64,000 nucleotides of DNA, taken from positions 85,128-149,127 of the forward strand of contig JBGVOD010000006.1 in the NCBI GenBank assembly GCA_045126215.1, written 5' to 3'. The position numbers and the translations under genes were made by a program. The number at the start of each line of letters is the position of its first letter. Positions within the stretch are counted from its first letter, which is position 1. Below the pieces are notes generated by a model. That model was not told where the DNA came from, ran no database searches, and saw nothing but the letters and a program-made list of their open reading frames with translations. Positions 27,577 to 37,233 of the stretch are shown piece after piece. This DNA is from SVEL01 sp045126215. Lineage in GTDB: Bacteria; Bacillota; Clostridia; Lachnospirales; Lachnospiraceae.

Positions 27577-28389
27577 CTATAATACATCCGCAAGATGTAC
27601 TTTTAATTTTCCAAAAACTTTCTTTCCAATAAGACATACTATTATTGTAACTGTCCAAAAATATAATGTTTGAAATGGATGTTCAAAGAACCACATCTTA
27701 TTTATAAATGCATCACGATATCCACTTACAATATAATACATTGGATTAAGTTTAAATACTTTTATCATAGTATCTGATAATCCAAGAGCATCTATGTTCC
27801 ACATAATAGGTGTCATCCATACTCCTATCTGTAAAATGATTGTAATAATCTGACCTAAATCTCTAAAGAAAGCAATTATTGCACATGTTGAATAAGAAAT
27901 ACCCATAACGAAAACTATCATTGAAAAGGTATAATATATTACCTGAAGAGAATATAAATCTGGATAATAACCATAAAAAGCAAATAAAATAAATGCAAAA
28001 GCTACAAAAAAACAATGTACAAAGAATGTAGAACCAATCTTGACAATAGGCAAAATATTAATATTGAATACAACTTTCTTTACTAGATATGAATATTGCA
28101 TTAGTGAGTTAGTAGCGCCTAATAGAGAATCTTGGAAATAAAACCAAGGTACAATTCCGGCTATTAACCACAATACAAACGGTGTCTGAATACCTGCTTT
28201 TAGATTCATAGCTCCAGCTTTCAAACCCTTTTCAAATACAAACCAATATACAAGCACAGTTACGATAGGTTGCACAAATGCCCAAACAATTCCTAAATAA
28301 GAACCTGAATATTGTGTCTTAAAATCACTTATAGCCAAATTGCATATTAATTTTCTGTTTTTAATTATTTCTTTGATTTTATTTATCAT
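27577..28389 (-). CDS. wzm: Polysaccharide ABC transporter permease
   Basis: ABC-2 type permease of 270 residues with six predicted membrane spans. DFKTQYSGSYLGIVWAFVQP at the N-terminus is the amphipathic helix and first span typical of Wzm/TagG/RfbA permeases, and LNPMYYIVSGYRDAF near the C-terminus is the conserved ABC-2 region. It pairs with the ATPase encoded next on the same transcript. The pair implies that this locus makes a chain completed in the cytoplasm, unlike the Wzx/Wzy locus to the right. Confidence 0.93.
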   Translation of the reverse strand: MINKIKEIIKNRKLICNLAISDFKTQYSGSYLGIVWAFVQPIVTVLVYWFVFEKGLKAGAMNLKAGIQTPFVLWLIAGIVPWFYFQDSLLGATNSLMQYSYLVKKVVFNINILPIVKIGSTFFVHCFFVAFAFILFAFYGYYPDLYSLQVIYYTFSMIVFVMGISYSTCAIIAFFRDLGQIITIILQIGVWMTPIMWNIDALGLSDTMIKVFKLNPMYYIVSGYRDAFINKMWFFEHPFQTLYFWTVTIIVCLIGKKVFGKLKVHLADVL

Positions 28390-28428
28390 ATATTTCTCCC
28401 AATATGGTTAAAACCTATTTTTACATCT

Positions 28429-29304
28429 TTATTGCATATTACTTATATACTCTGCAATAGCCTCTTTCCAATCTTTTGCCACAAGCCCTGTATTTAGTCT
28501 AAGCATATAATTATCAAGTACAGAGTATTTAGGTCTATCAGCCGATGCAGGAAACATTTTTTTATATTCTTCCGAAGTAATATGGTTTACTTTTGTATTC
28601 TTACCAGCTAATCTAAATATTTCTTCAGCAAAATCAGCCCAACTACATACACCTTCACATGTACCATGATATGTTCCGTAATTATCAGTCCAAATCAGAT
28701 TATCAATAATATCTGCAAGTACTTCTGTACTTGTTGGCGAACCAACCTGATCACATACAACATTAACTGTATCGTTATTTTCAGATAATCTAAGCATAGT
28801 CTTAACAAAATTCTTTCCATCACCATATAACCATGCAGTTCTAACAATAAAATGCTTTGGAGCGAATTCTTTCACAAACTTCTCTCCTTCAAGCTTTGTC
28901 TTACCATACATACCCTGTGGATTTGTTTCATCAAATTCTATATATGGTCTTGTACCATCTCCACCAAAAACATAGTCTGTAGAAATGTGCATCATTTTTG
29001 CACCCACTTCTGCTGCAGCAATACTTAAATTTCTAGGTCCTATAGAATTAATCTTATATGCATTGTCACAATCTGTTTCACATAAATCAACTGCTGTATG
29101 AGCAGCACAGTTAATAATTGCATATGGCTTAACTTCTCTAACAATTCTAAGTACGTCATCGACATCTGTTATATCCATCTTATGAATTGTATCTGTTTCA
29201 ATAATATCTGTATTATACAAAGAAACATCTTTATTACTTTTATATTTTATATTCATTGCCCTTCCCATCTGACCATTTGCACCTGTAATCAAAATTGTTT
29301 TCAT
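28429..29304 (-). CDS. rfbD: dTDP-4-dehydrorhamnose reductase
   Basis: Final enzyme of dTDP-L-rhamnose synthesis. ILITGANGQMGRAM is the NADPH-binding motif, INCAAHTAVDLCETD and MHISTDYVFGGDGTRPY are diagnostic of RmlD, YGKTKLEGEKFV holds the catalytic Tyr/Lys, and RTAWLYGDGKNFV and CDQVGSPTSTEVLAD follow. 291 residues, normal. It lies just upstream of the transporter genes and completes the RfbA-B-C-D set, which is scattered over 15 kb rather than contiguous. Confidence 0.96.
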   Translation of the reverse strand: MKTILITGANGQMGRAMNIKYKSNKDVSLYNTDIIETDTIHKMDITDVDDVLRIVREVKPYAIINCAAHTAVDLCETDCDNAYKINSIGPRNLSIAAAEVGAKMMHISTDYVFGGDGTRPYIEFDETNPQGMYGKTKLEGEKFVKEFAPKHFIVRTAWLYGDGKNFVKTMLRLSENNDTVNVVCDQVGSPTSTEVLADIIDNLIWTDNYGTYHGTCEGVCSWADFAEEIFRLAGKNTKVNHITSEEYKKMFPASADRPKYSVLDNYMLRLNTGLVAKDWKEAIAEYISNMQ

Positions 29305-29489
29305 ACCGTTCGTGATTCTCCTTTAATTTATTTCCTAATTCTTCTATACTCTAATATTAACATTTATGTTTTATATATTAGCCTCTTTACATTATTTATT
29401 CTAATAAATAGTGTATTTTTAATTCCTATGCAATTTTATATTATGTTACTGCAACAGCATCCTTATGTCAAATATAGACATATATTCTA

Positions 29490-31502
29490 TTATCTCATAT
29501 ATGTAATAATAGAATAAAAAATGTAAGGTTGGACTAATACAGTAACAAAAACGCAGTATTTAGGCACATTTTGCTTTATTGTCATCCAATTTCCCCTTAT
29601 AATAAAAAGTATTAGCAACAGAATTGGTAAAAAATATCTTCCTTGTACTCCCTGAATAACTGTATAGCTTGCAGGTGTCCAGTCTAATAATAGCGCAGCC
29701 ATAATACAACATATACTTACAGTACAAATTATACCAAATAAACATCTAGATTTTATGCCAAAATTTATATTCTCATTTTCTATTTTCATCACCGAAACAA
29801 ACAATGTGAATAATAAAATCAAAGTAACAAACCAAGGAATAGGTATAACAAGCCATCCTAAATATCCACCAACCATTGTATTTATATAATAACTGGTATT
29901 GGATAATATCGTATCATATACAATACCTAGGCATCTTTTTGGACTATCCAAAAGCTGACTAATCGTGTATCCAGGCTCATTTGCCCATTCAACAAAGCCA
30001 TTCATCATACTTGCATTTTCTGATGGAAATAGGAATTTCAATATTATTGGTATTACTACGGCACAGTAACTAAGTATTAATCCAATAAGTAATATTTTCG
30101 ATGTCTTTCTCTCCTTTTCCCATAACTTTTTTATAGGAATTAAAACAACTAATGCCATCATAAAATATGCACAGCTCTTAACAGGTATAAATAACAACAT
30201 TATTGCCAGCAAAATAGCGATTTCACTTCTCGTATTTTTATCTGAATATGCTATTTTTAGTGATAATGCAACTAAAAGTGTTCCCATTGCTATTACTCCA
30301 CAATCATATGAGTAAGATGTTGCCTGCTGTAATGTCATAGGAAAAATTGCAATTAATAAGACTGCAACCTTTCCTATTGGAATCTTCTTAATTGAATAAA
30401 ATATGACTAAAACAAAAAATATATAATTTAATAATGAACCAAGGAAATACGTTGGTACTGTACCAAAAGACAATAATCTACCAATAGTTATTCCTATTCC
30501 AGAAAACAAATACAGATACTTTGGTGCATTCAAAGGTGTATTTCCTAACATGATTGTTTCATCATTATCTATTCCATATCCTCTTATAAGCTGTCCAACA
30601 TACTCATTATATCTGTTTCTATCAAATCTATCTGCTAAAAATCTCTGTTCATAATCAATAACTCTCATTTCTATATCATCATCATATTTATATCCCAGTA
30701 TCATATTGGATACATTATATGCTGTATGAATGTGTCTTTGTTCATCTGGTGTCTCAAACTCTGGAATAAAAACAAAAAACAAACCTCCCAAGGCAACTGC
30801 ACATACCAAATATAACAATTCAATCTTTACATTCTTCCTTATGAAAATCAGATAATACATGAAAACAATAAATAATCCTAAAATCACCATTGAAAATACT
30901 ACAGCTTTCGCAAAGTAATCATTTTCTGACTTCTCCATAAGTATTTCCAATGTTCCGTTTATTGTTTTTCCATTCAGCTTCATCGCTTCATTTTCAGTAC
31001 CTGCTGCGAGATATACTGTAAATTTATCTTCAGGCTGCATCCCTTTTATCTCTGCTTTTACAATAATGTCTGTTTCGTTATCAAGTACTATCTTTTCATC
31101 AAAAACAAATCTAAAATAAACATTGTCAGTAATTTTTGACATTTCATCAGACACTTGTCCAATTAATTGCCCTGTCTTTTCATCATACAAGCTAATTATC
31201 ATCTGGCCATTTCCGGCATCTTTTTCTCCATATGTGGCCGCTTTAAACCCTATACTGTATATAGTTCCCGATATATTTTGTATCTTCTGAGTAACCACAT
31301 CGCCATTATGTAGTTCACCTACAACCTGTCCAGTATCATTACCATTAATATACTTATTAATTTTTAAAAATGTACTATTTGAAACCCATGCGCAAAAAAC
31401 AATATATACAACTAAAATAAATGTTAAAATAACTACATGTCTATATATCTTCTTGTTTTTATTAAAATGATTTTTCACATTTTGTAGTTTTTCTTTACTC
31501 AT
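29490..31502 (-). CDS. DUF2142-type polytopic membrane protein
   Basis: The 670-residue protein has one N-terminal span, an extracellular beta-rich domain (about residues 55-195), then about ten more spans. EFETPDEQRHIHTAYNVSNM after the third span has the acidic-His loop typical of DUF2142 and related GT-C glycosyltransferases, where it lies on the outer face near the polyprenyl-phosphate sugar. With the DUF2304 and GT2 genes just upstream it forms a set often seen for side-chain glycosylation outside the membrane: a polyprenyl-phosphate sugar synthase plus a GT-C transferase. The GT-C role is inferred. Confidence 0.75.
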   Translation of the reverse strand: MSKEKLQNVKNHFNKNKKIYRHVVILTFILVVYIVFCAWVSNSTFLKINKYINGNDTGQVVGELHNGDVVTQKIQNISGTIYSIGFKAATYGEKDAGNGQMIISLYDEKTGQLIGQVSDEMSKITDNVYFRFVFDEKIVLDNETDIIVKAEIKGMQPEDKFTVYLAAGTENEAMKLNGKTINGTLEILMEKSENDYFAKAVVFSMVILGLFIVFMYYLIFIRKNVKIELLYLVCAVALGGLFFVFIPEFETPDEQRHIHTAYNVSNMILGYKYDDDIEMRVIDYEQRFLADRFDRNRYNEYVGQLIRGYGIDNDETIMLGNTPLNAPKYLYLFSGIGITIGRLLSFGTVPTYFLGSLLNYIFFVLVIFYSIKKIPIGKVAVLLIAIFPMTLQQATSYSYDCGVIAMGTLLVALSLKIAYSDKNTRSEIAILLAIMLLFIPVKSCAYFMMALVVLIPIKKLWEKERKTSKILLIGLILSYCAVVIPIILKFLFPSENASMMNGFVEWANEPGYTISQLLDSPKRCLGIVYDTILSNTSYYINTMVGGYLGWLVIPIPWFVTLILLFTLFVSVMKIENENINFGIKSRCLFGIICTVSICCIMAALLLDWTPASYTVIQGVQGRYFLPILLLILFIIRGNWMTIKQNVPKYCVFVTVLVQPYIFYSIITYMR

Positions 31503-31534
31503 TTTCTATACCAATCCACTTTCAAAATAGTCCT

Positions 31535-31903
31535 TTATGAGCTTTTTTCAATCTTTTCTTCTAACTCTTTAACTCTCTTATCTAATAAAGCAGCCTTCTG
31601 TGTTAATCTTTTTACACTTGAAGACGCTATAGATAATGCAACTGTCAATGTCAAAATAATAATTGCCATAAATAAAAAACCAAACAAAAAAAGCATATTT
31701 ACAGGAGAGGCTATTCCTAGTAATTCAGAAAGACTATTCATAATAACCGGGAAGCAATCCAGAATCAATATTAATATGCTTACTGTTATCCAAGAAAGAG
31801 CATACTTTAATTCCAATCTATTCTTTCTGATCAGATTAATCAGATACATCAATCCAAATAAAACTATTACTGCAATAATTATTTGAAATCTTAAAGTCAT
31901 CAT
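31535..31903 (-). CDS. DUF2304 small membrane protein
   Basis: The 122-residue protein has three membrane spans, the second pair linked by LKYALSWITVSILILILDCF, and a C-terminal cytoplasmic coiled coil (AALLDKRVKELEEKIEKSS). This is the pattern of DUF2304 proteins, which regularly follow polyprenyl-phosphate glycosyltransferases. It is encoded one base away from the GT2 gene, so it probably anchors or assists that enzyme. Confidence 0.8.
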   Translation of the reverse strand: MMTLRFQIIIAVIVLFGLMYLINLIRKNRLELKYALSWITVSILILILDCFPVIMNSLSELLGIASPVNMLFLFGFLFMAIIILTLTVALSIASSSVKRLTQKAALLDKRVKELEEKIEKSS

Positions 31904-31904
31904 A

Positions 31905-32594
31905 TTACTTTCTTGTCCTTTCTATTATTATAGCCAGTGTAACCTTAAACATATAATAAATTGATTTTTTAGGTGATATTGAAGATACACCTTCTTCTCT
32001 TGCTCTCATAACAACCGGTATCTCAACTACATTCATTTTCTTTCTAAGAATACTTGTAGTTGTTTCAGGTTCCGGATAATCCTTAGGATAGCTATTAGCA
32101 AACATTTCAATAACCCTTCTGTTACACATTCTATATCCTGAGGTTGGATCTGTAATTCTCTTACCTGTCAATAATTTTATCAACGCTGAAAAATACTTTA
32201 TTCCAAATCTTCTGGTTGAAGAAGACTGAAATCCCTTCTTTTCTATAAATCTCGAACCTATAACCATATCTGCATTGTTTTCGGCAAGACTCTCTGCCAT
32301 AGTATCCAAATATTTTGCATCGTGCTGTCCGTCACCATCAAACTGTACAGCTATATCATATCCATTTTCAAATGCATACCAATAACCCGTCTGAACAGCA
32401 CCACCTATGCCTAAATTCAATGGTAAATTGACTACATTGATATTATTTTCCACACATACATTGTATGTATTATCTTTCGATCGATCATTAATAACAACAT
32501 AGTCAAAGTCCGGTGCATTTTCTTTTATATCTTTTACTGTATTCACAATACTGGCTGATTCATTATATGCCGGAATAATTACAATCTTTTTCAT
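31905..32594 (-). CDS. Polyprenyl-phosphate glycosyltransferase (DPM1-like GT2)
   Basis: 229-residue GT2 enzyme without the C-terminal spans of larger relatives. IVIIPAYNESASIVNTVKDI, VVINDRSKDNTYNVC, QFDGDGQHDAKYL (DxD metal site) and DPTSGYRMCNRRVIEMF match the dolichol-phosphate-mannose-synthase-like family, which transfers a sugar from a nucleotide donor to a polyprenyl phosphate. The neighbouring DUF2304 and DUF2142 genes fit a lipid-linked-sugar side-chain system. Confidence 0.88.
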   Translation of the reverse strand: MKKIVIIPAYNESASIVNTVKDIKENAPDFDYVVINDRSKDNTYNVCVENNINVVNLPLNLGIGGAVQTGYWYAFENGYDIAVQFDGDGQHDAKYLDTMAESLAENNADMVIGSRFIEKKGFQSSSTRRFGIKYFSALIKLLTGKRITDPTSGYRMCNRRVIEMFANSYPKDYPEPETTTSILRKKMNVVEIPVVMRAREEGVSSISPKKSIYYMFKVTLAIIIERTRK

Positions 32595-32612
32595 ATAAAT
32601 TCCTTTCTTTGA

Positions 32613-33758
32613 CTATAATATCGAAATAAATTTCTTTGCAGTAGCATTCCATGTATAATTCTTCTCTATATCCTCTTTACACCGAAATACTGCTGCCGCT
32701 CTATATTCTTCCTTATCTAAAACATCAACTATTGCTTCACAAAGTCCTTCCCAATTATTATCTGGAAGAATGATACCATAATCTCTGTTTTTAATTAATT
32801 CCTTTGTTCCGCCTCTGTAAGTGGAAATTACGAAATTATCACATATTGCCGCTTCAAGGACAGTTGTTGGGAACCCCTCTGATACAGATGGTAAACAAAA
32901 TATATCGCATGCTTTTAACATAGCTACAACATCTTCTTTTTTCAAGCTACCAACAAAATGTATATTTTCATTAATAATCGGTGTAAATTTCTCCATCTGA
33001 TATCCTGTTCCGGCTGCCAACAAATATACATCTTTTCTTGTTTCATTAATTTTCAATATTGCTCTGACTAACTCTTCAATCCCTTTTTCAATTGTAAGTC
33101 TTCCAACAAAAGAAATTACAATTGCATCATAAGGAATGTCGTATTCCTTGCGAAAGTCTCTAACTGTCTTTTTCTTTATTTCATTAAATTCTTCAACATT
33201 TATGGAATTGTATAATATCGTTTCAGAATTAATATGAAAATGCTTTATCCATTCCAACACAGCCCCTGAAACACCTGCAAATTCTTTTACATATCTTTTT
33301 TCAAGCCATGTTATGCTATGTTCAAATAATTCACCCATTTTACTTGTAATTTTTCCACCTGTATTAAGATGGCTTGTCCCATGATCAAGCATTATACACC
33401 TTAATTTCATTTTTTTAGCTAATCGTACTGCATATAATGAAATTAAATAGAAACGCATATTGACTAACATCACATCATAATTCTCCGACTTGATTTTTTT
33501 TGTCCATTCACGTAGTCTTTTATTGAACTTTAAAAATGGAAATCGCCCCCCCATAAGTGGTAATGATGGAAGTCTAATAATTTCTAAATTACCTTCAATT
33601 TCGTGTTCCTCCGCCCCTTCAATTTCTGATGTAACTATAGTTACCTTGTGTCCCAACGACACCAATTCTCTTGCGAAGTTATCTACATATTGTTCCACTC
33701 CACCTATATGTGGCAAATACTGTGAACTTACAATACAAATTGATTTTCCTTTACTCAT
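32613..33758 (-). CDS. Family 4 glycosyltransferase
   Basis: 381-residue GT-B enzyme. VSSQYLPHIGGVEQYVDNFA is the family's N-terminal loop, VISFVGRLTIEKGIEELVRA opens the donor domain, and CDIFCLPSVSEGFPTTVLEA contains the E-x7-E motif. It probably acts in the same repeat unit as the adjacent LicD and GT2 proteins. GGAGAGTAGTAT precedes the ATG. It follows the LicD gene by three bases. Confidence 0.9.
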   Translation of the reverse strand: MSKGKSICIVSSQYLPHIGGVEQYVDNFARELVSLGHKVTIVTSEIEGAEEHEIEGNLEIIRLPSLPLMGGRFPFLKFNKRLREWTKKIKSENYDVMLVNMRFYLISLYAVRLAKKMKLRCIMLDHGTSHLNTGGKITSKMGELFEHSITWLEKRYVKEFAGVSGAVLEWIKHFHINSETILYNSINVEEFNEIKKKTVRDFRKEYDIPYDAIVISFVGRLTIEKGIEELVRAILKINETRKDVYLLAAGTGYQMEKFTPIINENIHFVGSLKKEDVVAMLKACDIFCLPSVSEGFPTTVLEAAICDNFVISTYRGGTKELIKNRDYGIILPDNNWEGLCEAIVDVLDKEEYRAAAVFRCKEDIEKNYTWNATAKKFISIL

Positions 33759-33761
33759 ATA

Positions 33762-34607
33762 CTACTCTCCAAAATCAATAATATCTGCCGCATGATTAAC
33801 TCTTTTGTCTTCAGGTGGCAATTCCATATATTCCCCATACATATTTTTTAAGATTTTATCATATTCGTGGGGAATATTTACCATCTCGCCTTCAAATTCA
33901 CCCTGAATATATGGAATAACATCATTTCTATCCACAATACAGTTTTCAACATCCGGTACCTGATACACAGTGTAAATACTTGTATCCTCATTATTTGATT
34001 TCATACATTCTTTTGTATACATATTAAATAAATGTACTCCTCTATTCGGCCATAGTTTTAAAGCATAATGTGTCACGAAACAAATCACCTTAGAAAGAAT
34101 ACCAACAACTCCACCTATATTAATTTCCGGATAAGGAGTCCCCGCTAAAAACAAAAGCATAGCCAGAAACCTTACCTTTTTCGCCTGTTTTTTAAATTTT
34201 TTTTCATTTTTTGAGACGCGATCCCATATAAAAATATCAATAAAAATACCTTGATCACACTTCTGTTTCATTGATTGTTTATATATAAATTTTGTATTTT
34301 TTTTCATTACTTTGATAACATTGCCTGAATATCCCTTTTCGCGTAAAGGCGTCATCAATTTATATTTATCACCTAATTCTTTATCGAAAATTTTTTCAAA
34401 TTTTTCATATTCATCTCTGAACATCATTAAATCAATATCATCATCCCATGGGATAAATCCTTTGTGTCTTATAACTCCAATTAACGAACCATATGTTATA
34501 GAATAACCTATATCATATTTTTCACACATTCTTTTAATATCTAATAATATTTCCAACTCTACTTGTTGAAGTTTTTTTAATGTTTCATTATCGTATTGTT
34601 TTAGCAT
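33762..34607 (-). CDS. licD: LicD-family phosphotransferase
   Basis: Nucleotidyltransferase-fold enzyme of about 281 residues that in known cases moves phosphocholine or a similar phospho-substituent (or phosphoribitol in related proteins) from a CDP carrier to a glycan. YGSLIGVIRHKGFIPWDDDI holds the family GS...WDDD catalytic motif, and the preceding CEKYDIGYSI matches too. The start at 34607 follows GGAGAAA. A LicC/PntC-like cytidylyltransferase is encoded 3.2 kb away on the opposite strand, and an LTA-synthase-like gene beyond it, so this end of the locus looks devoted to phosphodiester decoration. Confidence 0.85.
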   Translation of the reverse strand: MLKQYDNETLKKLQQVELEILLDIKRMCEKYDIGYSITYGSLIGVIRHKGFIPWDDDIDLMMFRDEYEKFEKIFDKELGDKYKLMTPLREKGYSGNVIKVMKKNTKFIYKQSMKQKCDQGIFIDIFIWDRVSKNEKKFKKQAKKVRFLAMLLFLAGTPYPEINIGGVVGILSKVICFVTHYALKLWPNRGVHLFNMYTKECMKSNNEDTSIYTVYQVPDVENCIVDRNDVIPYIQGEFEGEMVNIPHEYDKILKNMYGEYMELPPEDKRVNHAADIIDFGE

Positions 34608-34675
34608 TTTCTCCACCGTTTTTTTTATTTACACAAAAGTGCATTTCATTTTATTATAACACTCTACATTTGCTT

Positions 34676-35914
34676 TTACAACATTTGTCTTTTTCTTTTC
34701 ATATTTGTAATAACAATAATCATTGCATATATCAATACTAAAATAGTAACAGATAATCCATATGCAATAATAGCTCCTCTAATTGCAAAATATTTTACAA
34801 ACATATCCGATACAAAAAATGAAAAAACAAAAGAAACAACATATCCGATTAATAACATATTCTGTTGACGCATAACAGTAATAATATAGTAAGAAAAAGT
34901 CATAATTGCACTAATCCCTCCTACAATCATCACTAACATTAAATCTATTTTATAGCCTGCTAGATTTATACCGTAAAGCAATGATAAAAGAGGAATTCCT
35001 AAAAACCATGTTCCTACTAACACAGCTAAAGTAGCCGCAAAAATCATCCCATATACTTTTCCAATTGATTTCCACAACTGAACCAACTGACCATCAATCC
35101 AGTTTTTAGTCATTTCAACAAGCATTGGTCTAAAAATAAAAAGACTAAATAAATTTATTACAAATGCGGGCATAAATAAGATGTTATAAATGTTTTGTAT
35201 CTCATCTCCATGTATGTTATTAATTGCATATTTAGGAGCATTGCTTAAATACATCATGACAAACGAACCTATAAAAAGTGGCAAAACCTCTTTAAATAGA
35301 CTTAGCAGTTCCCTTACTTTAACCTTTCCAACCCTTCTATCCTGTTCAAAAATGAATTTTTTGTCATAAATAAAATATAATCCAAATGAACATAGAAAAA
35401 TTCCGATAGAAGCAATAGGAAGACTATTGGTAAACAACATTAATAAAATAAAGGCAATTGTAGATATAACTACTCTTACAAAAAACAACTTACCAGTCAA
35501 ATCAATTCTGTCTAATTGTTGGAATCTTCCTCCATAGACATCTGTAAATGCCTCTACCATCTTAAATAATGCCAAAAATAAAACTATTATTTTTTTTTCT
35601 ATACTAAAACCCTCTACACCAATATAGATACATGTTATTACCATCATAACAATACATGTTATTATTTTAAACCAATAGTAAATATCAAATTTATACTTTT
35701 CCTCAATATCTGTAGATTGTAACGGACGCACCTCAAAATTTCCTATTGTCAACATCAATTGCGCATTTGAATATGCGAACGCAAAAATTCCTCCACTATT
35801 CCCACCTAGAATTCTATTTACCGATATTGTGAGTATTAGTGTAGAAAATGCATTGCTTAAACTTCCTAACATATTCCATATAAATTTCTTTTTATAAGTC
35901 ACTGGTCTTTCCAT
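34676..35914 (-). CDS. Wzx-like oligosaccharide flippase
   Basis: Polytopic protein of 412 residues with about twelve predicted spans, in the MATE/MVF superfamily. The start KFIWNMLGSLSNAFSTLILT is the usual first helix of Wzx proteins, and the basic loop KYKFDIYYWFKIIT follows. It would flip a lipid-linked repeat unit across the membrane. GAGGTAGT precedes the ATG, and a TTGTAC-N17-TATAAT promoter lies 76 bases upstream. A second flippase is encoded at 48.3-49.8 kb, implying two separate Wzx-dependent products. Confidence 0.82.
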   Translation of the reverse strand: MERPVTYKKKFIWNMLGSLSNAFSTLILTISVNRILGGNSGGIFAFAYSNAQLMLTIGNFEVRPLQSTDIEEKYKFDIYYWFKIITCIVMMVITCIYIGVEGFSIEKKIIVLFLALFKMVEAFTDVYGGRFQQLDRIDLTGKLFFVRVVISTIAFILLMLFTNSLPIASIGIFLCSFGLYFIYDKKFIFEQDRRVGKVKVRELLSLFKEVLPLFIGSFVMMYLSNAPKYAINNIHGDEIQNIYNILFMPAFVINLFSLFIFRPMLVEMTKNWIDGQLVQLWKSIGKVYGMIFAATLAVLVGTWFLGIPLLSLLYGINLAGYKIDLMLVMIVGGISAIMTFSYYIITVMRQQNMLLIGYVVSFVFSFFVSDMFVKYFAIRGAIIAYGLSVTILVLIYAMIIVITNMKRKRQML

Positions 35915-35989
35915 ACTACCTCACCACTTTCTAAAAAATAATATATATTACACTTTTCAAAAAAATATACATAATATAAAAACCGTTTA

Positions 35990-36018
35990 ATTATAACCTT
36001 TGTTAATAAATTGTACAA
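35990..36018 (-). promoter_or_regulatory. Sigma-A type promoter for the flippase/LicD transcript
   Basis: Minus-strand -35 TTGTAC (36013-36018) and perfect -10 TATAAT (35990-35995) are separated by 17 bases. It faces away from a second promoter 34 bases to the right, forming a divergent promoter region. Confidence 0.65.
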
Positions 36019-36051
36019 GATATTTTTATATTTCACCTGATTTATGCTAAC

Positions 36052-36080
36052 TTGACATTATTATGATAGTGTTGTTTAAT
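36052..36080 (+). promoter_or_regulatory. Sigma-A type promoter for the aminotransferase operon
   Basis: Perfect -35 TTGACA (36052-36057), 17-base spacer and -10 TTTAAT (36075-36080), 52 bases before the first ATG at 36132. It is divergent from the flippase promoter. Confidence 0.65.
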
Positions 36081-36131
36081 TATTATTGCAATAAACATAA
36101 GATTTTTATAATTTTTAAGGAGATTTTGCAT

Positions 36132-37226
36132 ATGTCAACTAATTTAAATGAAAGCAAAAACATTAAGTTATTTACTGTTGGTCCTGCACAAATGTATCAA
36201 CATACAATTGATGTAAGAAACAATGTAGTACCATATTTCCGTACATCAGAGTTTTCTGAACTTATGCTTGAAAACGCATCATTATTAAAAAAATCAATGA
36301 ATGCAACTGAAGATTCAGATGTTATTTTTTTAACAGCATCAGGAAGTGCTGCCATGGAGGCAACAGTAATTAACTGTTTTGATAAAAATGATAAAATATT
36401 AGTTATCTCTGGTGGTACATTTGGTGAAAGATTTGAAAAAATATGTGAAATTCACGACATACCTTTCGAAGCACTAAAACTCAATCCAAATGAAGAACTT
36501 AAGGCTTCACACTTTGACAAATATGAAGGCAAAGGTTTTACAGGTCTCCTGGTAAACATTCACGAAACATACACAGGACAATTATATAACATTGAAATAA
36601 TCAGCGATTTCTGTAAACGTAACAACCTTTATTTGGTTGTTGATGCTATCAGTTCATTTTTATGTGATCCATATGATATGTCAAAATACAATATTGATGC
36701 CACTATCATTAGTTCACAAAAAGGATTATGTCTTGCTCCTGGTTTATCTATGGTTGTTTTAAGCCCAAGAATGGTTAATGAACGTGTTGCAAATAATCAA
36801 ATTAAGTCATTATATTTTGATTTCAAAGACTACCTAAACAATATAAAAAGAGGACAGACTCCTTTTACTCCTAGTGTTGGTGTTTGTTTCGAGTTAAATG
36901 ATATGTTAAAATATATAGACAATCAGGGTGTGGAAAATAGAATAAAAGAAGTTAAAGACAGATGTGATTATTTCCGTTCAAAAATTGGAGATTTACCTAT
37001 AAAGCTTCCTGAGTTTCCTCTATCAAATGCAATTAGTCCAATACGATTTGAAAAGGAAATTGCAAAAGAATTTTTTGAATATCTAAAAAATGAAAAGTCT
37101 ATAATGGTAAATCCTGTAGGTGGTGAATTAGGTAAATCAAGTATTCGTGTTGCACACATTGGTGACTTGTCATTTGAAGATTACGACATGTTAATAGAGG
37201 AAATTAAGACATTTTTTGGTATGTAG
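36132..37226 (+). CDS. Class V PLP-dependent aminotransferase (alanine-glyoxylate / 2-aminoethylphosphonate transaminase-like)
   Basis: 364-residue fold-type I PLP enzyme. FTVGPAQMYQHT is the class V N-terminal signature, LTASGSAAMEATVIN the phosphate-cup region, VDAISSFLCDPYDM the Asp that pairs with the PLP nitrogen, and IISSQKGLCLAPGLSMV holds the Schiff-base Lys. The family includes PhnW (2-aminoethylphosphonate:pyruvate) and serine/alanine:glyoxylate transaminases. The start at 36132 follows AAGGAGATTTTGCAT; the open frame upstream is not needed. It leads a three-gene plus-strand operon with a cytidylyltransferase, hinting that it forms or uses an amino-alcohol or amino-phosphonate headgroup. 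The substrate is not determined. Confidence 0.85.
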   Translation: MSTNLNESKNIKLFTVGPAQMYQHTIDVRNNVVPYFRTSEFSELMLENASLLKKSMNATEDSDVIFLTASGSAAMEATVINCFDKNDKILVISGGTFGERFEKICEIHDIPFEALKLNPNEELKASHFDKYEGKGFTGLLVNIHETYTGQLYNIEIISDFCKRNNLYLVVDAISSFLCDPYDMSKYNIDATIISSQKGLCLAPGLSMVVLSPRMVNERVANNQIKSLYFDFKDYLNNIKRGQTPFTPSVGVCFELNDMLKYIDNQGVENRIKEVKDRCDYFRSKIGDLPIKLPEFPLSNAISPIRFEKEIAKEFFEYLKNEKSIMVNPVGGELGKSSIRVAHIGDLSFEDYDMLIEEIKTFFGM

Positions 37227-37233
37227 GAGAAAT

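Noticed and set aside
36063..36131. Upstream extension of the aminotransferase start
   Set aside because: The extra 23 residues overlap the promoter region, and the good ribosome binding site lies directly before the ATG at 36132.
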